Notes: generated by a model from the letters alone, not told the origin. DNA of 64,000 bases from Tupaia tana (GCA_026018925.1 JAKSZU010000008.1:10085626-10149625); one strand, 5' to 3'. Positions 20,450 through 31,446 are shown, counted from the first letter of the stretch. Made by a program: numbers and translations.

Positions 20450-20509
20450 GTACATCTTCATTTTTGAAAGAATGAGCATGACATATATATACACATATAT
20501 ATGTAGTTA

Positions 20510-20759
20510 AAAAAAAATGTTTGCCAGAGGGACATGGGACATGCGTTCCCAGGAGAGAGACAGATGGGGAGAGAGAGAAAGTACCTCCCAAGAAGAGGGG
20601 TCCTGCCACAGTCCCTTCTCCATCTGTCCCTCATTTTGGGATTTTGCACACAAATGCTCACATGCCCAGCATGCTTTTCAAGCTGCCGGGTCCAGAACTG
20701 GAACCATACAGTCAACCATGTAGGATCCAGCTACCTTAACCACCGGGCCATTGGCTGGA
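20510..20759 (-). repeat. tRNA-derived SINE, D type
   Basis: Antisense: TTTGCCAGAGGGACATGG, GAGAGAGAAAGTACCTCCC, GCTTTTCAAGCTGCCGGGTC, head ACCGGGCCATTGGCTGG. A small (TA/CA) patch at 20480-20502 precedes it. Confidence 0.83.
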
Positions 20760-20944
20760 CTATGAGCTACATGATCTTAAAACCACGGTATAACAAGTAA
20801 TGAAGTGGTTCGTTGGCACAATCAGGGAATGTAGGGGCCAGAGTGATCAATGATACACATGTGGATGTGATTGTGAGCAGACGTGTCCAGCAGAGCAGAT
20901 GTGCCGTGAATGCCGTACGTGGGCCATTTTCTTAGAGCAGCTTC

Positions 20945-21260
20945 CATGTCGTGTTTCGTACCCAGCTTAGCAACACTTTCCTGAGTGCCTACTGGGAGTC
21001 GGGCACTGCGTGAGGGGTTAGGGTACAGATCGGCAGATGTTGGTGGAAATTTTTAAAGGATGGGGCCAAATACACCCGGAAAGGCGTTCCTGAGAAAGGA
21101 CAGGTCAGATCCCGCATGGATCAGTCAGCTCCTAGGGATGTGGAGGGACGGGTAGGCATGGAGGGCCTTTGGACATAATACTATACGTTGGGCTTGATGG
21201 CATCAATGAAGAGACATCACTGGAGCCTTTAGTGAGAAGGCGGTTGCTTCCATCGTGGGT
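20945..21260 (+). repeat. L2 LINE fragment
   Basis: TTTCCTGAGTGCCTACTGGG, GGGTTAGGGTACAGATCGG, AAGGCGTTCCTGAGAAAGG and GAGGGCCTTTGGACATAA follow, in order, the 3' part of mammalian L2. No open frame. Confidence 0.6.
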
Positions 21261-21744
21261 ATCTTCTCCCTAGACTTTCAGAATGAGGTGTTTATGACGT
21301 AGCCACAGAAGGAAGACTGTGAGCACCCCTTTATGCTTCGAGTGGGTCAGTGATTAACTGAGGGAGTGAGAGCCTTCCCCGGAGGTTGATGTGGAGCTTA
21401 ACCTGGTAACCACCGTTGCAAGTAGGTACTTGATACCTGCCTACATGATGGGGACCTTGCCCAAACATTCATCAGATCTTCCTGGTGATGGCAACTCTAT
21501 TGAAGATGTAAGCGATTTGGAGCTGAGGTCTGAGTTCTGTGTGGCTATCAGCCTTTCTCATTTGATTAAAAAGAAGGGGCGCATGTTGTAACGCAGCACC
21601 TCGGTGCTGGGATTGTTCTTACAGAATATAAAGCGGCTTATGCAAAAGTATCACCATAACTAGGCATGGCATATTTGGTTGAAACCAAGCCACTACCGGC
21701 AGGATCAGGTATAACGTAAAGAATACTGTGCTCTGAGTTCGAGG
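21261..21744. other. Unique interval with a short open plus frame
   Basis: A frame at 21391-21591 translates to text such as SDLPGDGNSIEDVSDLELRS, which looks more protein-like than most in the window. It has no recognised domain, no clear splice sites and only 66 codons. Confidence 0.35.
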
Positions 21745-21841
21745 AGTACCTGCTGTGTTCCTCAAGCTGTCAGGTCCGGAACTCCGATGGCGTGGTCAGC
21801 CATGTAGGATTCAGCCGCCTTAACCACCACGCTGCTGGCTA
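21745..21841 (-). repeat. tRNA-derived SINE, D type, head half only
   Basis: CCTCAAGCTGTCAGGTCCGG, AGCCATGTAGGATTCAGCC and CCACCACGCTGCTGGC match the antisense D/C head. The 3' half is absent. Confidence 0.75.
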
Positions 21842-22250
21842 GTTCTTGATGAGTTGAACTTCTGGTCTTCCTACAAGGAACCAAGTACTGCAATAAGCCT
21901 AGAGACTGCAGGGCCCAGCAGAGTGGTCTCTGGGTTCAAAGATGTCCGGAGTCGAGACGAGGGCATGGAGACCTCAGGAGTGGGGCCAGTGCTTTCCTAG
22001 ACATATGTGCAAAGTGTCCTCCAAGGAGATAGAAGGCGTTCTCGGTGATCGTGAGAACACAGATGCTCCCGCCCAGTGCTGGAGGGAGAAAGTTCTCTGG
22101 GAAGAGACCTTGCAGGGAAATGCAGAGGTGTGACATGGCCTGGGGAGCCCAGAAAGATTAGGGGCTCCCTGCCTAAGCTGCATTGTTAAATAAGGAAAGG
22201 TTACGTGACTTGGGGAGTGACAAATAAAGTGGTAATGGGCACAATCCCTG

Positions 22251-22574
22251 TGCTGTATTGAATGTGCTTCCCCAAATGTCTGTGTTAGGGACTTAATCCC
22301 CAGAGCAGCGGTGTTGAGAGGTTGGGCCGGTGAGATGTGATGCAGCTGTGAGCGTGGAACCATCACTGTGGGAACAGGTGGGTTACCGTGGTGGGGGGTT
22401 CTTGGCAATCTCTGTCTCCCACACTCACGTGCCCTCTCGCCTTTGTCCACAGAACGACCCTGGCCAGATGCCAACGCCATGCTCTTGGCCTTCCCAGCCT
22501 GTAGAACCATGGACCAAATAAATAAATTTATGTTCTTTATAAATCACCTCATCTGTAATATTCTGATAGAACAC
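22251..22574 (+). mobile_element. MaLR-type solo LTR (MLT1-like)
   Basis: Starts TGCTGTATTGAATGTGC, then GGACTTAATCCCCAGAGC, GTTGAGAGGTTGGGCCGG, CTTGGCCTTCCCAGCCTG and TTTATAAATCACCTCATC, the standard MaLR LTR order. The final bases of the consensus are lost. Confidence 0.82.
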
Positions 22575-22716
22575 AAAAACAAAAATAGATACTCTGACTT
22601 TGATTAAAATTTTATGGTCATTCGGTATGATCAATGTAGCACCAAAAGAATTGGCTTTCCTTCTTTCACATTAATTTTTTAAATGATTTCAAATGTACAA
22701 AATAAATCTTTTTTAA

Positions 22717-22882
22717 AAGATTCATCTAATTTAGCTTTATTTATTATTATTGTTTTAAATTTGACCAGAGATTGACAGAGACAGAGAGAGTGAGAAAGCA
22801 AGTCGCCAGGTCCTGGGCTTGAACTGCAGTCAGCCATGTAGGTAGTCCAGCGCCTTTAACCACCACGCCACCTGCTGGTCCC
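22717..22882 (-). repeat. tRNA-derived SINE, B type
   Basis: Antisense: TTTATTTATTATTATTGTTT, AATTTGACCAGAGATTGACA, GGGCTTGAACTGCAGTCAGC, head ACCTGCTGGTCC. Confidence 0.9.
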
Positions 22883-24092
22883 TAAAAAGAAACTTTAATA
22901 AGGTAAATTTCATAGCTAGCTGCATCTTTTTACTTTATAGTTTTCAGGTTTTTTTTGAGGCTTTATAAATTAAGACAACTATGAAACGAAGCTTTAATGA
23001 TAATTTTTCTTAAGTTCCATGAGTAGATACTCTTCCAAGAGTCTAGCAGAACAAAAAATTCTGAGGGCTTTGGTAAGTGATTCTCAAAGTGTCACTGCAG
23101 TTAAGACAAAACTTGAACAAATCTTGAACTAAGACACACACGATCCAATTTAACGAGTATCTGATCCTTTTTTGGTGTCAAGTGTCGACCCCTGGGCTCT
23201 TGGCATCATCACCTGTATTCCTTGGTATCCAGAACAGGGACCACAGAGTCTTACAGAAGGAAGAGATGTGGATGGTGTGTCTTGTACGTGACCCTCAGTA
23301 GGTGATCACTTTCCCTTGAGCACTGGGTTTCAGATGTTGGTGTCTGTCGGGTAATTCTGACGCAGGGGACAGAGGCCACACTGGAGGACACTATAATAAT
23401 GACACTCTACTGGGTTGCCCCAATGACCCATTTTATTTTTGGACAGCTGTTGGTGTAAGAAAGCTGTTTTTTCTCAAGTCACAATCCTTTCTTCCCATAA
23501 TTTCTGCCTGACTCTAGTTCTGCACTGTCTAACGCATTTGAAGCCAGTCACCACTGGGCTGCCTGAGTGCCCATTCAGTGCTGACGGGGCAGGACATGCA
23601 GAGGGAATGCAGCCGGCCGGCTCACCCACAACTAGTGTGCGTCCTCTCCTAACACAGCTGGCTGCTTCCAGGACCCCTCCTGTCCCTAGGTGTTTCAGCA
23701 GACATTTTTTCCATCCCTGTTTGTAGCATGACCCAACCAACTGGTCGGACACTCCTGTTCATGCTGGCTATTGGTTCACGAGTGCGTCTACCTTGGTTTT
23801 GACAATAGTCATTGAAACAAGGTCATATTTCCTAGATGGGCTTAACGTATAAGAAGAAAAGGAATGGAGGAGGAAGGAGAGAAAGAAAGTTAGAGACTAG
23901 AAATAGATAAAGAAACCCAAAAACAAACGTGAGAGGCAAGAAATTGGAAGGAAAACCCTGTCGGCCACCTGGATTACTAGTTTGAGAGCCCAGGAGTGGT
24001 CATCTGCTCTGCTGCTGCTTATCACAGGGGCTGGTGTGGGGCTCATGCTTGTAGTTGGGCTTCTGTAACCATGACTTATTTTTTAATGTCTT
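22883..24092. other. Unique interval, possible hAT remnant
   Basis: About 1.2 kb with no gene recognised. AGTGATTCTCAAAGTGTCAC at about 23079 and GGGTAATTCTGACGCAGG at about 23350 hint at a decayed MER5-group element, too weak to call. Confidence 0.35.
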
Positions 24093-24299
24093 AAAGTTTA
24101 TCGATTTGTTTCTTGAGAGGGAGGGACAGAGAGGCACCCCCAATAGGGCCGTTGCACCACAACCCACCCCGTTTCAGCCACCCAGATCGTGAGCATGTGC
24201 ACACACGCCCAGCATGCTTAGGGAGGTTCCGGGACATGAGCTCAGAACCATTCCCACGTCGGTCTAGTTGTGTTGCTGCAGGGCCACCACTTGGGCCTG
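24093..24299 (-). repeat. tRNA-derived SINE, E type
   Basis: Antisense: TTAAAGTTTATCGATTTGTT, TTGAGAGGGAGGGACAGAGA, GCACCACAACCCACCCCG, GGGACATGAGCTCAGAACC, head CACCACTTGGGCC. Confidence 0.83.
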
Positions 24300-24309
24300 C
24301 AGTTTATCT

Positions 24310-24430
24310 TTCTAGGGCATATTTATTGAGCTCTGTGTGTTAGGTGTTGTAGTGGGTGCTTTGGGGAAACAAATGTGGATAGCGTGAAGCTTCTGCCCTA
24401 GAAGAACTTATTGTGCTGCATTCTCTCTGG
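24310..24430 (+). repeat. L2 LINE fragment
   Basis: CATATTTATTGAGCTCTGTG, TTAGGTGTTGTAGTGGGTGC and CTTCTGCCCTAGAAGAACTT parallel the L2 3' region. Confidence 0.55.
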
Positions 24431-24544
24431 GTTATTCCCAGACCAGGATGCTGATGAGCTGCTTTGGTGTGGCGTGGTATGGTGTGGCACAGGTACCCTG
24501 TGGCTCAGGAGACCCCTGGGTACCCGAGTCAGTGCCCAGACCCA

Positions 24545-24690
24545 CGACTCATGCTGAGAAGGAAGGCAGGGAAATGAGGTGGCAAGAGCACAGGATATGG
24601 ACTCGGCCCCACTGGGCTCAGTCCCAGGTCTGCCCCTTCCAGGCTGTGGGCTTCTGGCAAGGAACTGGCCTTGCTGGCCCCAAGGGCTGC
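24545..24690 (+). repeat. MIR fragment
   Basis: GTGGCAAGAGCACAGGATAT, CAGTCCCAGGTCTGCCCC and TTCTGGCAAGGAACTGGCC align with the MIR head and core. Diverged. Confidence 0.55.
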
Positions 24691-24849
24691 TTGTGAGCAT
24701 TCCAGATAATGGATTCGGAACTAGCCGCATGTGAAGCACATCGCTAACGCAGCGGGTCTTCTTGTGCAGAGAAAGTTGCTTGGGGTGGCTAGTACCGAAA
24801 AAACAAAGTAACAAGCAGCGATGGGGAGTGAGAACTGGAAGCAGGATGG

Positions 24850-25440
24850 GGGCTCCTCAGAAAATTAAACGTAATGTTGCCACATGGTGCTGCAATTCCA
24901 CTTCTGGGTTTATACCCCCAAAATGGAAAGAGGGGTCTCAAAGAAGTATTCATGTACCCTGTCCACAGCAGCGTGATTCACAGGAGGCAAGCGGGGGAAG
25001 CAGCTCATTGTCGATCGATGGACAGAGCAAGGTACGTCCATGCCACGAATCCTAGCCTTGGGGAGGAAGGACGCTGCGACACTTGCTACGACATGGGTGG
25101 CCCTCGAGGACACTATGTTACAGTGAAATGAGCAGTCACCAGAGGGTAATTAGGCAGGTTCCACGTCTGTGAGATGCCAAGAGTAGTCAAACCCAGAGAC
25201 AGGGAGTACCCGGGGTGGGGGTGCTGCCAGGGACAGGGCAGGGGAGCGAGACGCTGGTATCTAATGGGTTCAGAGTTTCAGTTTGGCCAAAGGAAAAGAG
25301 TTCTGGAGACAGATGATGGTGATGGCTATGCATGGACACGAATGACTTGATGCCACCGAATTACACACTTAAAAATGGTTAAATGTAAGTTTTATGTTGT
25401 GTGCATTTGCCACAATTTTAAAACAAGATTTTTTAAAAAG
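24850..25440 (+). mobile_element. L1 3' end fragment (old L1M-type)
   Basis: ATTCCACTTCTGGGTTTATA, GTCCACAGCAGCGTGATTCA, GTTACAGTGAAATGAGCAG, AGTTCTGGAGACAGATGATG and ATTACACACTTAAAAATGG are the canonical end-of-ORF2 and 3' UTR landmarks of L1 in sense orientation. All frames are broken. Confidence 0.82.
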
Positions 25441-25559
25441 CAGGTATGTGTACAAATGAGCAGGAATGTGTTCAAATAGATGGTTTTAGGTTATTTCAAG
25501 TTTGACAAGTTACCCTTCGGACTGGAGATTTGCCTCTCAAGCAGACTAGTGTTCACCTT

Positions 25560-25829
25560 TTTAAAACTTTTTAAACTTAATGTCAGAGAATGCATGCTCT
25601 CACCAGAGAAGGAGAGAGAGAGGCAGAGAGAGACAGAGACACCCCAGTGGCGTAGTCATGCCACAATTCTTTTCCCTCCATTTATCCTTTCTAGCAGGAT
25701 TGTGGGCAAATGTGCACCTGCACTCAGGGTGTTTCGCATGCCACCCGGGCTGGGACTTGAACTGCAGTTGGCCATGGGGGATCTAGCTCCCTATGTGTGG
25801 CGCTTACACACGCTGCCCCACGGCCAGCC
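25560..25829 (-). repeat. tRNA-derived SINE, D/C type
   Basis: Antisense: TTTTTAAACTTAATGTCAG, AGAATGCATGCTCTCACC, GGGACTTGAACTGCAGTTGG, head GCCCCACGGCCAGCC. Confidence 0.83.
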
Positions 25830-26288
25830 TCTGGTGTCCACAGTTTGGAGCGAAGTGGACAGCGTCCCTAACTCTGTCTCAGTTAATACAAGGCCGTGTG
25901 GCTTTCTGGCTGGCAAAATATTGAGCCGTGGTGTGAGAGAGAATTTGATGATGGGAAGTGTACAGAGGCAGAGCTTGTGGGTTAGATAGTAAAGAGGAGT
26001 TTTCTAGCGATGCGAACTACTTGCAGGGCACCTGCCGCCACGGGAAGGGCTCCTTCTCCTGCCTTTGACGTTCATCTGCTCAAGCGAGATGATTCTCTCA
26101 CAGGGCCTTTCAGAAAACGGTGGCCTAGCTGGCTCTGATAGGTGCTTTCTGATGGCGATACTCTTGTTTCTTACCATGTACTCGCTGATCACAAATTCTA
26201 TAATAGGAAAGAATATTTCTGATAGAGTTCTTCCTAAAAGGTGTTGAGAAGGTATTTTTTGTTAAAGTTTTCCAAATACGGGAGTAGG
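25830..26288. other. Unique interval
   Basis: About 450 bp, nothing recognised apart from short unsupported frames. Confidence 0.35.
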
Positions 26289-26547
26289 TTTTTTTTTTTT
26301 TTTTTTTTAAGTTTTTGCTATAGAATATGTGCAGTTGCTGGAAAGAGACAGAGAGAAAGAGGAAAAATGAGAAGTCACCGTCCCCCCACTCCCAGGAGCC
26401 ATAGCCATGCCACAGTCTCATCTCCACACTCAGGGCCCCATACGCATGTCTGGTGTATGTTCTATGCCGCCAGGTCCAGGACTTGAACTATGCACTCAAC
26501 CGTGTGGGATCCAGCCACTTCAGCCCACCATGCCACCTGGGTGGCCC
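26289..26547 (-). repeat. tRNA-derived SINE, D type with TSD
   Basis: Long T run, TTTTTGCTATAGAATATGTG, CCAGGACTTGAACTATGCAC, head CACCTGGGTGGCCC. Target GGAGTAKGTTTT on both sides (26281 and 26549). Confidence 0.87.
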
Positions 26548-26559
26548 AGGAGTATGTTT

Positions 26560-26680
26560 TAAGCTTAAATGTAACACACAGATAGAAAAGTACAGAAAAT
26601 AGAAAAGTCTCCCTCGGTGCAAACCCCAGGTCAAAAAAGCAGAACAGTGCTACACCCTGGGCGCTTCCCCTGCCCTTCAC
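26560..26680 (-). repeat. L1-type 3' UTR fragment
   Basis: AAATGTAACACACAGATAG, AACCCCAGGTCAAAAAAGC and AGAACAGTGCTACACCCTGG resemble antisense old-L1 3' UTR text. Weak. Confidence 0.4.
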
Positions 26681-27477
26681 AGTCCTCTCTCCTCCAAGAC
26701 ACCTACCATCCTGCTTCTAATTTTAGTTTAGTTTCCAAGGTAGGCTTGTTAACTGTAAAGGCAAAGGATCGAAAAGCAGGACTAAGCCATTTGGTTTGGC
26801 AGATAAACAGATTTTCAAGCTGTGTGCTTGGCTGCCACCAGCATCTCCGCGTGTGGACTAGACAACCATTCGGCTGGAAAACAAGCCTTTCCTGCTGCAG
26901 ACCCTGCTATTCAGTCGCTGAAATTCTCAGCTGTGAGTTTGGCCTGAGCCGGATTTAAATACCTTCTTATTTATCCATTAGTTAGTACAATTAGTTAGCA
27001 TGAGCCTTATATAGCTTGTTTTTCTACCCATGCCTGCACAGCTAAGTAAATTTATAGATGCAAATGTGTGGGTGAGATACGGGTGGTTTCCACTGACCCA
27101 CATGTAATCAAACATCCTGTTACATGACACAGTGCCAGGCGTGCTTAGGCCTTGAAAGTACTCGCTGGGCTTGTGAGTTCAGGAACTCGTCCTCATTAAA
27201 CGGAACTCATTTTTCCAGTGTTAAGGAACACAGCCTCTTTCTTACAAGCCCTTGTTTGTTCAGCGTCTGCTTCATGTTGTTTTGAGGTTTATCTGTGCCG
27301 AGAGGCATAAGTTGACCTGCGGACTCTGTTAACCCACAAAGTCGCGTTTCATTCATTCATCGTTCAGAAAACGTTTTTGAATATTCACTACTCATGAATA
27401 TGCATACAAATGGCTAGCAGTCATAGCTATCATTCTCAATAGCCAGATTGTTCAACATGCACTCAGAGAGTTACAAC
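26681..27477. other. SINE-free unique interval, possible regulatory DNA
   Basis: About 800 bp without young repeats. It includes ATGAATATGCAT (27394-27405), a POU-dimer-like motif, and CCTTATATAG (27005), one base short of a CArG box. The last 150 bp also resemble L2 (TTCATTCATTCATCG), which weakens the regulatory reading. Confidence 0.35.
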
Positions 27478-27726
27478 TTTTTTTTAAAGAGAGATTTTTG
27501 CTATAGGGCATGTGCACTCACCAGAGACACAGAGTGAGAGAAAGTGAGAAACCACCTCCCAGGAGGATGGCCACATTGCATTCCTCCCTTCTCTGTCCTC
27601 CTCTTGGGATTTTGGGCACACACACGCAAGTGCCCAGCGTGTCTCCAGCCACTGGGTCCAGGACGCCAACCGCAGTGGGCCATGTGGGAGTCCAGCACCT
27701 TAACCACTAGGCCACCTGCTGGCCCC
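27478..27726 (-). repeat. tRNA-derived SINE, C type
   Basis: Antisense: AGAGATTTTTGCTATAGGGC, AGAAACCACCTCCCAGGAGG, CTGGGTCCAGGACGCCAACC, head CCACCTGCTGGCCCC. Confidence 0.9.
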
Positions 27727-28145
27727 ATGGTAAACCATTTTTTAAGAGTAGGATAATGAGTATGCATTTCCTCTTTGCACAGAATACAAAGAGCTTGCAC
27801 AGGCAGTGGGGTACTGAGGGACCCCTCCTTTTGTGAAGATGTCCCAGGTGTGGTTGGGTCAAAGCAGGAAGTAAGCATGCCCCAGGAGCAGTTCTGAACC
27901 TGAGGTTGGACTCCCTGCAGCCTCAAGCCCCCAGTCTAACTTGCCCTGGCCACAGTTGCTGATGCCCGGCATCTCCGAGTTTTCACGGCTATCTCTGTGG
28001 CCAACCCCAGAGATACAGAGGATTTAGCAAGGGGTGAACAGAGGATAATTTTATACTGGACCAGAGAGGCTGACCAGAGGAGAGTATTTTCAAGTGAAGA
28101 AGCAAGTTTCTTAGCTAGAGATAAAATTTAAAAAATGGGAAAATA
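27727..28145. other. Unique interval
   Basis: About 420 bp between two C-type SINEs of opposite orientation. Nothing recognised. Confidence 0.35.
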
Positions 28146-28413
28146 GGGCCAGTCCCTGGCATGGTGAGTAACTTGGCTGGATTTGACTGACCCTGTAGTT
28201 CAAGTCCCAGACCTGGTGGCTCAAGAAAGACACCAAGTGCGTGTGCATGTGTGCTCAACATTCTCAAAGGAGGAGAGATAAGGAGAGAAGAAATTGTAGG
28301 TTGACCATTCCCAATAGGGCTACTTTCTCGCTTTCTCTCTCTCTCTCTCTCTCTTTCTGTGTCACTCTCTCTGGCAAGACCATACACTCTCTAGCAAATT
28401 AAAAAAAAAAAAA
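28146..28413 (+). repeat. tRNA-derived SINE, C type
   Basis: GGGCCAGTCCCTGGCATGGT, B box AGTTCAAGTCCC, (TC)n body, end TCTCTAGCAAATTAAAAAAA. By my count the only plus-strand SINE between about 17.0 and 34.9 kb. Flanks AATGGGAAAATA / GATGGAGAAATA may be an eroded TSD. Confidence 0.87.
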
Positions 28414-28594
28414 GATGGAGAAATAACTGGGCTGAACTCACTTATCTTGGTGGGGAGAGGGATACGGGTTAGTCGCAGCCCAGTGGCTGGTGAACAGTGC
28501 GTCCTGCGCCAGGACCTGTGGGTGTCTGAGGGGCGGGTGAGGGATGGCTGGGTGAGAGTCGGGAGCTGGGCTCTCGGCCGCACTCTGAGAACCC

Positions 28595-28720
28595 TCATTT
28601 AGGGACCTTGGGTGAAGTTCCTTAAGCTCTTCAGACCTCACTTCCTAACATGCAAAGCAGGGATGACACACGCTGCTCTGGAATCGCATCCGGTTGTTGC
28701 CAGGATGACGTTTGGAAACA
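28595..28720 (+). repeat. MIR fragment
   Basis: GGACCTTGGGTGAAGTTCCT, TAAGCTCTTCAGACCTCAC and CTAACATGCAAAGCAGGG follow the MIR core (the accTTGGGCAAGTTactTAA ... TCAGTTTCCTCATCTGTAAA region). Confidence 0.65.
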
Positions 28721-28813
28721 CACCTGAGAGTTCTGAGGAATCCAACTCTGCACCTTGGGGCTATTGCTCTGGGTTAAACTGTTACACCCCTCACTTTTTC
28801 TTATCCTTTCTCC

Positions 28814-29024
28814 CTTAAGTTTATTTATTTCTTCCCTGAGAGAGAGAGGGAGGGAGACAGCACTCCCAGTAGGGTGTCCATGCCGTAATTCACCCTCAGC
28901 CTCAGCCACCCCTGGCTCAAGCCTAACGTACTCAGGGAGGTCTCTGGGCGTGAACCCAGAACCTTGCTGCGTAGCTCAGCCTTGCAGAGATTGCATTTTG
29001 CCACTGCAGCACCGTCTGTCTGGC
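28814..29024 (-). repeat. tRNA-derived SINE, E type, reference copy
   Basis: Antisense: CTTAAGTTTATTTATTTCTT, GAGAGAGAGAGGGAGGGAGA, CAGTAGGGTGTCCATGCCG, CTGGGCGTGAACCCAGAACC, CTGCAGCACCGTC. This layout defines E: tail AAATAAATAAACTTAAG in sense, a central AGACCTCCCTGAG, and a tRNA-like head whose B box reads GGTTC. Confidence 0.87.
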
Positions 29025-29524
29025 ACTCTCCCACCCAGTCTTTTCTTGGTTCTGGAGGATTCCCTGCCCTTCCCCATCTGTGGTGTCCCTGGCCTGTCCT
29101 GGTTGGAGTCCCTCACCCAGCATCACTGGTCCTGCAGTGAAACTGAGATATGGTGCACACACCGGGTGCGAACTCGTTCATCTTAAAATACTATGGCAAA
29201 CGGCAAGGGGAAAGCATGTTCTTTGATTATTATGTAGTCCTTAAGCATTCTGTGAGCGGTAAAGCAGTTTTTTTACGGGCGAGTTTTACAGATAAAGAAA
29301 CAGAGAGATGAAAACCTTATCACTGGTGGAGGCTCCGCACGTCCATTTCAGTGGCATGTGGATTAGCTGGAGGAAAACCTGTGCTGCCAACCGGAGAAGG
29401 AGCAGACCTGACCTGCCATGTGGGAGCCTGACTGCATGACACCCGGGGTCTGGTGACGGTCTGGCTGGTGGCTCCTTATGTGTAAGCTTCAGTTTGCCTT
29501 TTTCTTCCTTGATTTCTCCCCCAT
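29025..29524. other. Unique interval
   Basis: About 500 bp; nothing recognised with confidence. Confidence 0.35.
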
Positions 29525-29779
29525 TAAAAAGAAAAATGCCAGAGAGCATGTTTGCTTGCCAGAGAGAGGGAAAGAGAGAGAAATGGAGAGAAGTGAGCAA
29601 ACACTCCCCGACATAGGGAATGGTCACCCCAAAGTCCCTTTTCCTCATCTCTCTCTCCTCAGGATTCTGGGCAAGCGTGCACACACATCTGACCTGTTTC
29701 CGAGCTGCCAAGGCCAGGACTTGCGTGCACAGTAGCCACTTGGGATCCAGCTACCTTAACCACCACGCCATGGCTGACC
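29525..29779 (-). repeat. tRNA-derived SINE, D type
   Basis: Antisense: CATTAAAAAGAAAAATGCC, GCATGTTTGCTTGCCAGAG, GCCAAGGCCAGGACTTGCG, head ACCACGCCATGGCTGACCC. Confidence 0.82.
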
Positions 29780-29875
29780 CGCTCCTCTGTTTTAAGGGAA
29801 CACCTACTGCTTCATATGCTCTGAGCTATTTTAGACTCTTTAGGAAAGGGATATGACCCGTTAAGCCATCATAGT

Positions 29876-30162
29876 CTCTTTCTTTCTTTCTTTTTTCTTT
29901 TCTTTTTTTTTTTCCGGAGACATTTTTGCTATAGGGTGAGTGCGCTTGCCAGAAGGAGACAGACAGAGAGATGGAAAGCAAGAAATCACCCCCCAGGGGG
30001 GATGGCCACGCCACAATCCCTTCTCCCCCATTCTCCTCTCGGGATCTTGGGCACACACGCACACACGCCCGGCATAAGTTTAAGCCACCGGGTCCGGGAC
30101 GCAAACCATGGTTGACTACATGGGAGTCCAGCGACATAGCCATTATGCCAACTGCTGGTCCC
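29876..30162 (-). repeat. tRNA-derived SINE, A type with TSD
   Basis: Long mixed T/C run (29876-29915), TTTTTGCTATAGGGTGAGTG, GGGTCCGGGACGCAAACC, head CCAACTGCTGGTCCC. CATAGTC on both sides (29869 and about 30163). Confidence 0.9.
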
Positions 30163-30349
30163 CATAGTCACCTTCTAAGATTGTTAAACATTTTTTTCTT
30201 TTAAAAAGAGTTATAAAAGTTAAAATGAAAGTAGATTTGATTTTAAGAAAGGTCTGTTTCCGGGACCTGCCGTGATCGGATTATATTTCCTCTTAATACC
30301 CTCACAATAAAACCAACCTCTAACACACACACTTCTGGGGGACACATCC

Positions 30350-30610
30350 AAACCATAGCAAATGCACTTACCACGGATTCACACATCCAAAGTACACAAC
30401 GCAGTAGTTTTCATATGTTCCCAGACTTGTGCGCCTGTCCCCACGATCAATTTTAGAATACTCTGTCACCCTGAAAAGAAATGTCAGTCACTCCTCCTGT
30501 ACCCTGCTCTCTTCTCTCTTGCCCTGTGCAGCTACTAATCTAATACTTTCTGTCTCAACGATAAATACTAAGCAGTTGTTTTTAATGGTTCTTCAGGTTT
30601 CTTTTTGTTG
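30350..30610 (-). repeat. L1-type 3' UTR fragment
   Basis: Antisense text: CAGTAGTTTTCATATGTTCC, CCACGATCAATTTTAGAAT, CACCCTGAAAAGAAATGTC, GTGCAGCTACTAATCTAAT. This is the well-known antisense old-L1 3' end motif series. Confidence 0.65.
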
Positions 30611-30624
30611 TTTTGTTTTGTTTT

Positions 30625-30866
30625 TAATTACCAGAAGGCACATACACTTGCCAGAGGCAGAGAGAGAGAGAGAGAAAGAGAGTGAGAGAGAATCCTCTTA
30701 CGAGGCATAGCCACACTGTAACCCCTTCTGCTGCATTTCTCCGTATTACCGGGATTTTAGGCACACGCACATGTAGCGTGTTTTTCAAGCTGCCAGGCCA
30801 AGATCTGAACTGTGGACACACATTTAAGATCCGGATCCCTTAGCCACTAGGCTATGGGGCTGGCCC
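30625..30866 (-). repeat. tRNA-derived SINE, D type
   Basis: Antisense: TAATTACCAGAAGGCACAT, (GA)n body, CTGCCAGGCCAAGATCTG, head TATGGGGCTGGCCC. Follows directly on the L1 fragment. Confidence 0.84.
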
Positions 30867-30897
30867 TGTTTTTAATGATATTTTGTACATGACTTTT

Positions 30898-31165
30898 TTT
30901 TTTTTTTTTAAGAGAGATATTTCTTTTTGGAGAGGTTTTTGCTGTAAGGCATGTGCATGCACCAGATAGAGAGACAGAAAGCGAGAAATCAGCCCCCAGG
31001 GAGGATGGCCACACCGCAATCCCTTCTCCTCCATTCTCCACTCAGGATCTTGGGCACGCACACACACGTGCCTGGTGTGAGCTTAAGCCACCAGGTCCAG
31101 GACTTGAACCGTGGTTGCCTACATGAGAGTTCAGTGACATAGCCATTACGCTAACTACTGGTCCC
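30898..31165 (-). repeat. tRNA-derived SINE, A type, in a triple nest
   Basis: Antisense copy with GGAGAGGTTTTTGCTGTAAG, ACCAGGTCCAGGACTTGAAC and head AACTACTGGTCCC. Its flanks TAAGAGAGATATTT / TAAAGAGAGATTTT are shared with the next SINE and with an older stub at 31447. Confidence 0.88.
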
Positions 31166-31176
31166 TAAAGAGAGAT

Positions 31177-31446
31177 TTTTTTTTTTTTTTTTGGAGAGGT
31201 TTTTTCACTATAGGGCACGTGCGCTCACCAGACAGAGAGAGAGACATAGAGACAGAAAGCGAGAAATCACCCCCCAGGGGGGATGGTCACGCCGCAATCC
31301 CTTCTCTTCCATTCTCCTCTCGGGATCTTGGGCACGCACGCACACGCGCCCGGCGTGAGTTTTAAGCCACCGGGTCCGGGACGCGAACCAGGGTCGACTA
31401 CGTGGGAGTCCAGCGACATAGCCATTACGCTAACTGCTGGTTCCCC
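31177..31446 (-). repeat. tRNA-derived SINE, A type, in a triple nest
   Basis: Very clean antisense copy (GGTCCGGGACGCGAACC, CTAACTGCTGGTTCCCC). TSD CTAAAGAGAGATTTTT at about 31165 and 31446. Near-consensus sequence suggests a recent insertion. Confidence 0.92.

Noticed and set aside
23079-23390. hAT (MER5-group) element
   Set aside because: Only the two ends look similar and the length is wrong; too weak to list as a feature.
27005-27014. CArG box CCTTATATAG
   Set aside because: The last base pair differs from CC(A/T)6GG, and there is no supporting context.
29826-30204. Recurrent ~100-codon frames with motifs such as EENGGEGIAAWPSP
   Set aside because: This protein text recurs at every A-type SINE, so it comes from the SINE body. 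It is not a gene family.
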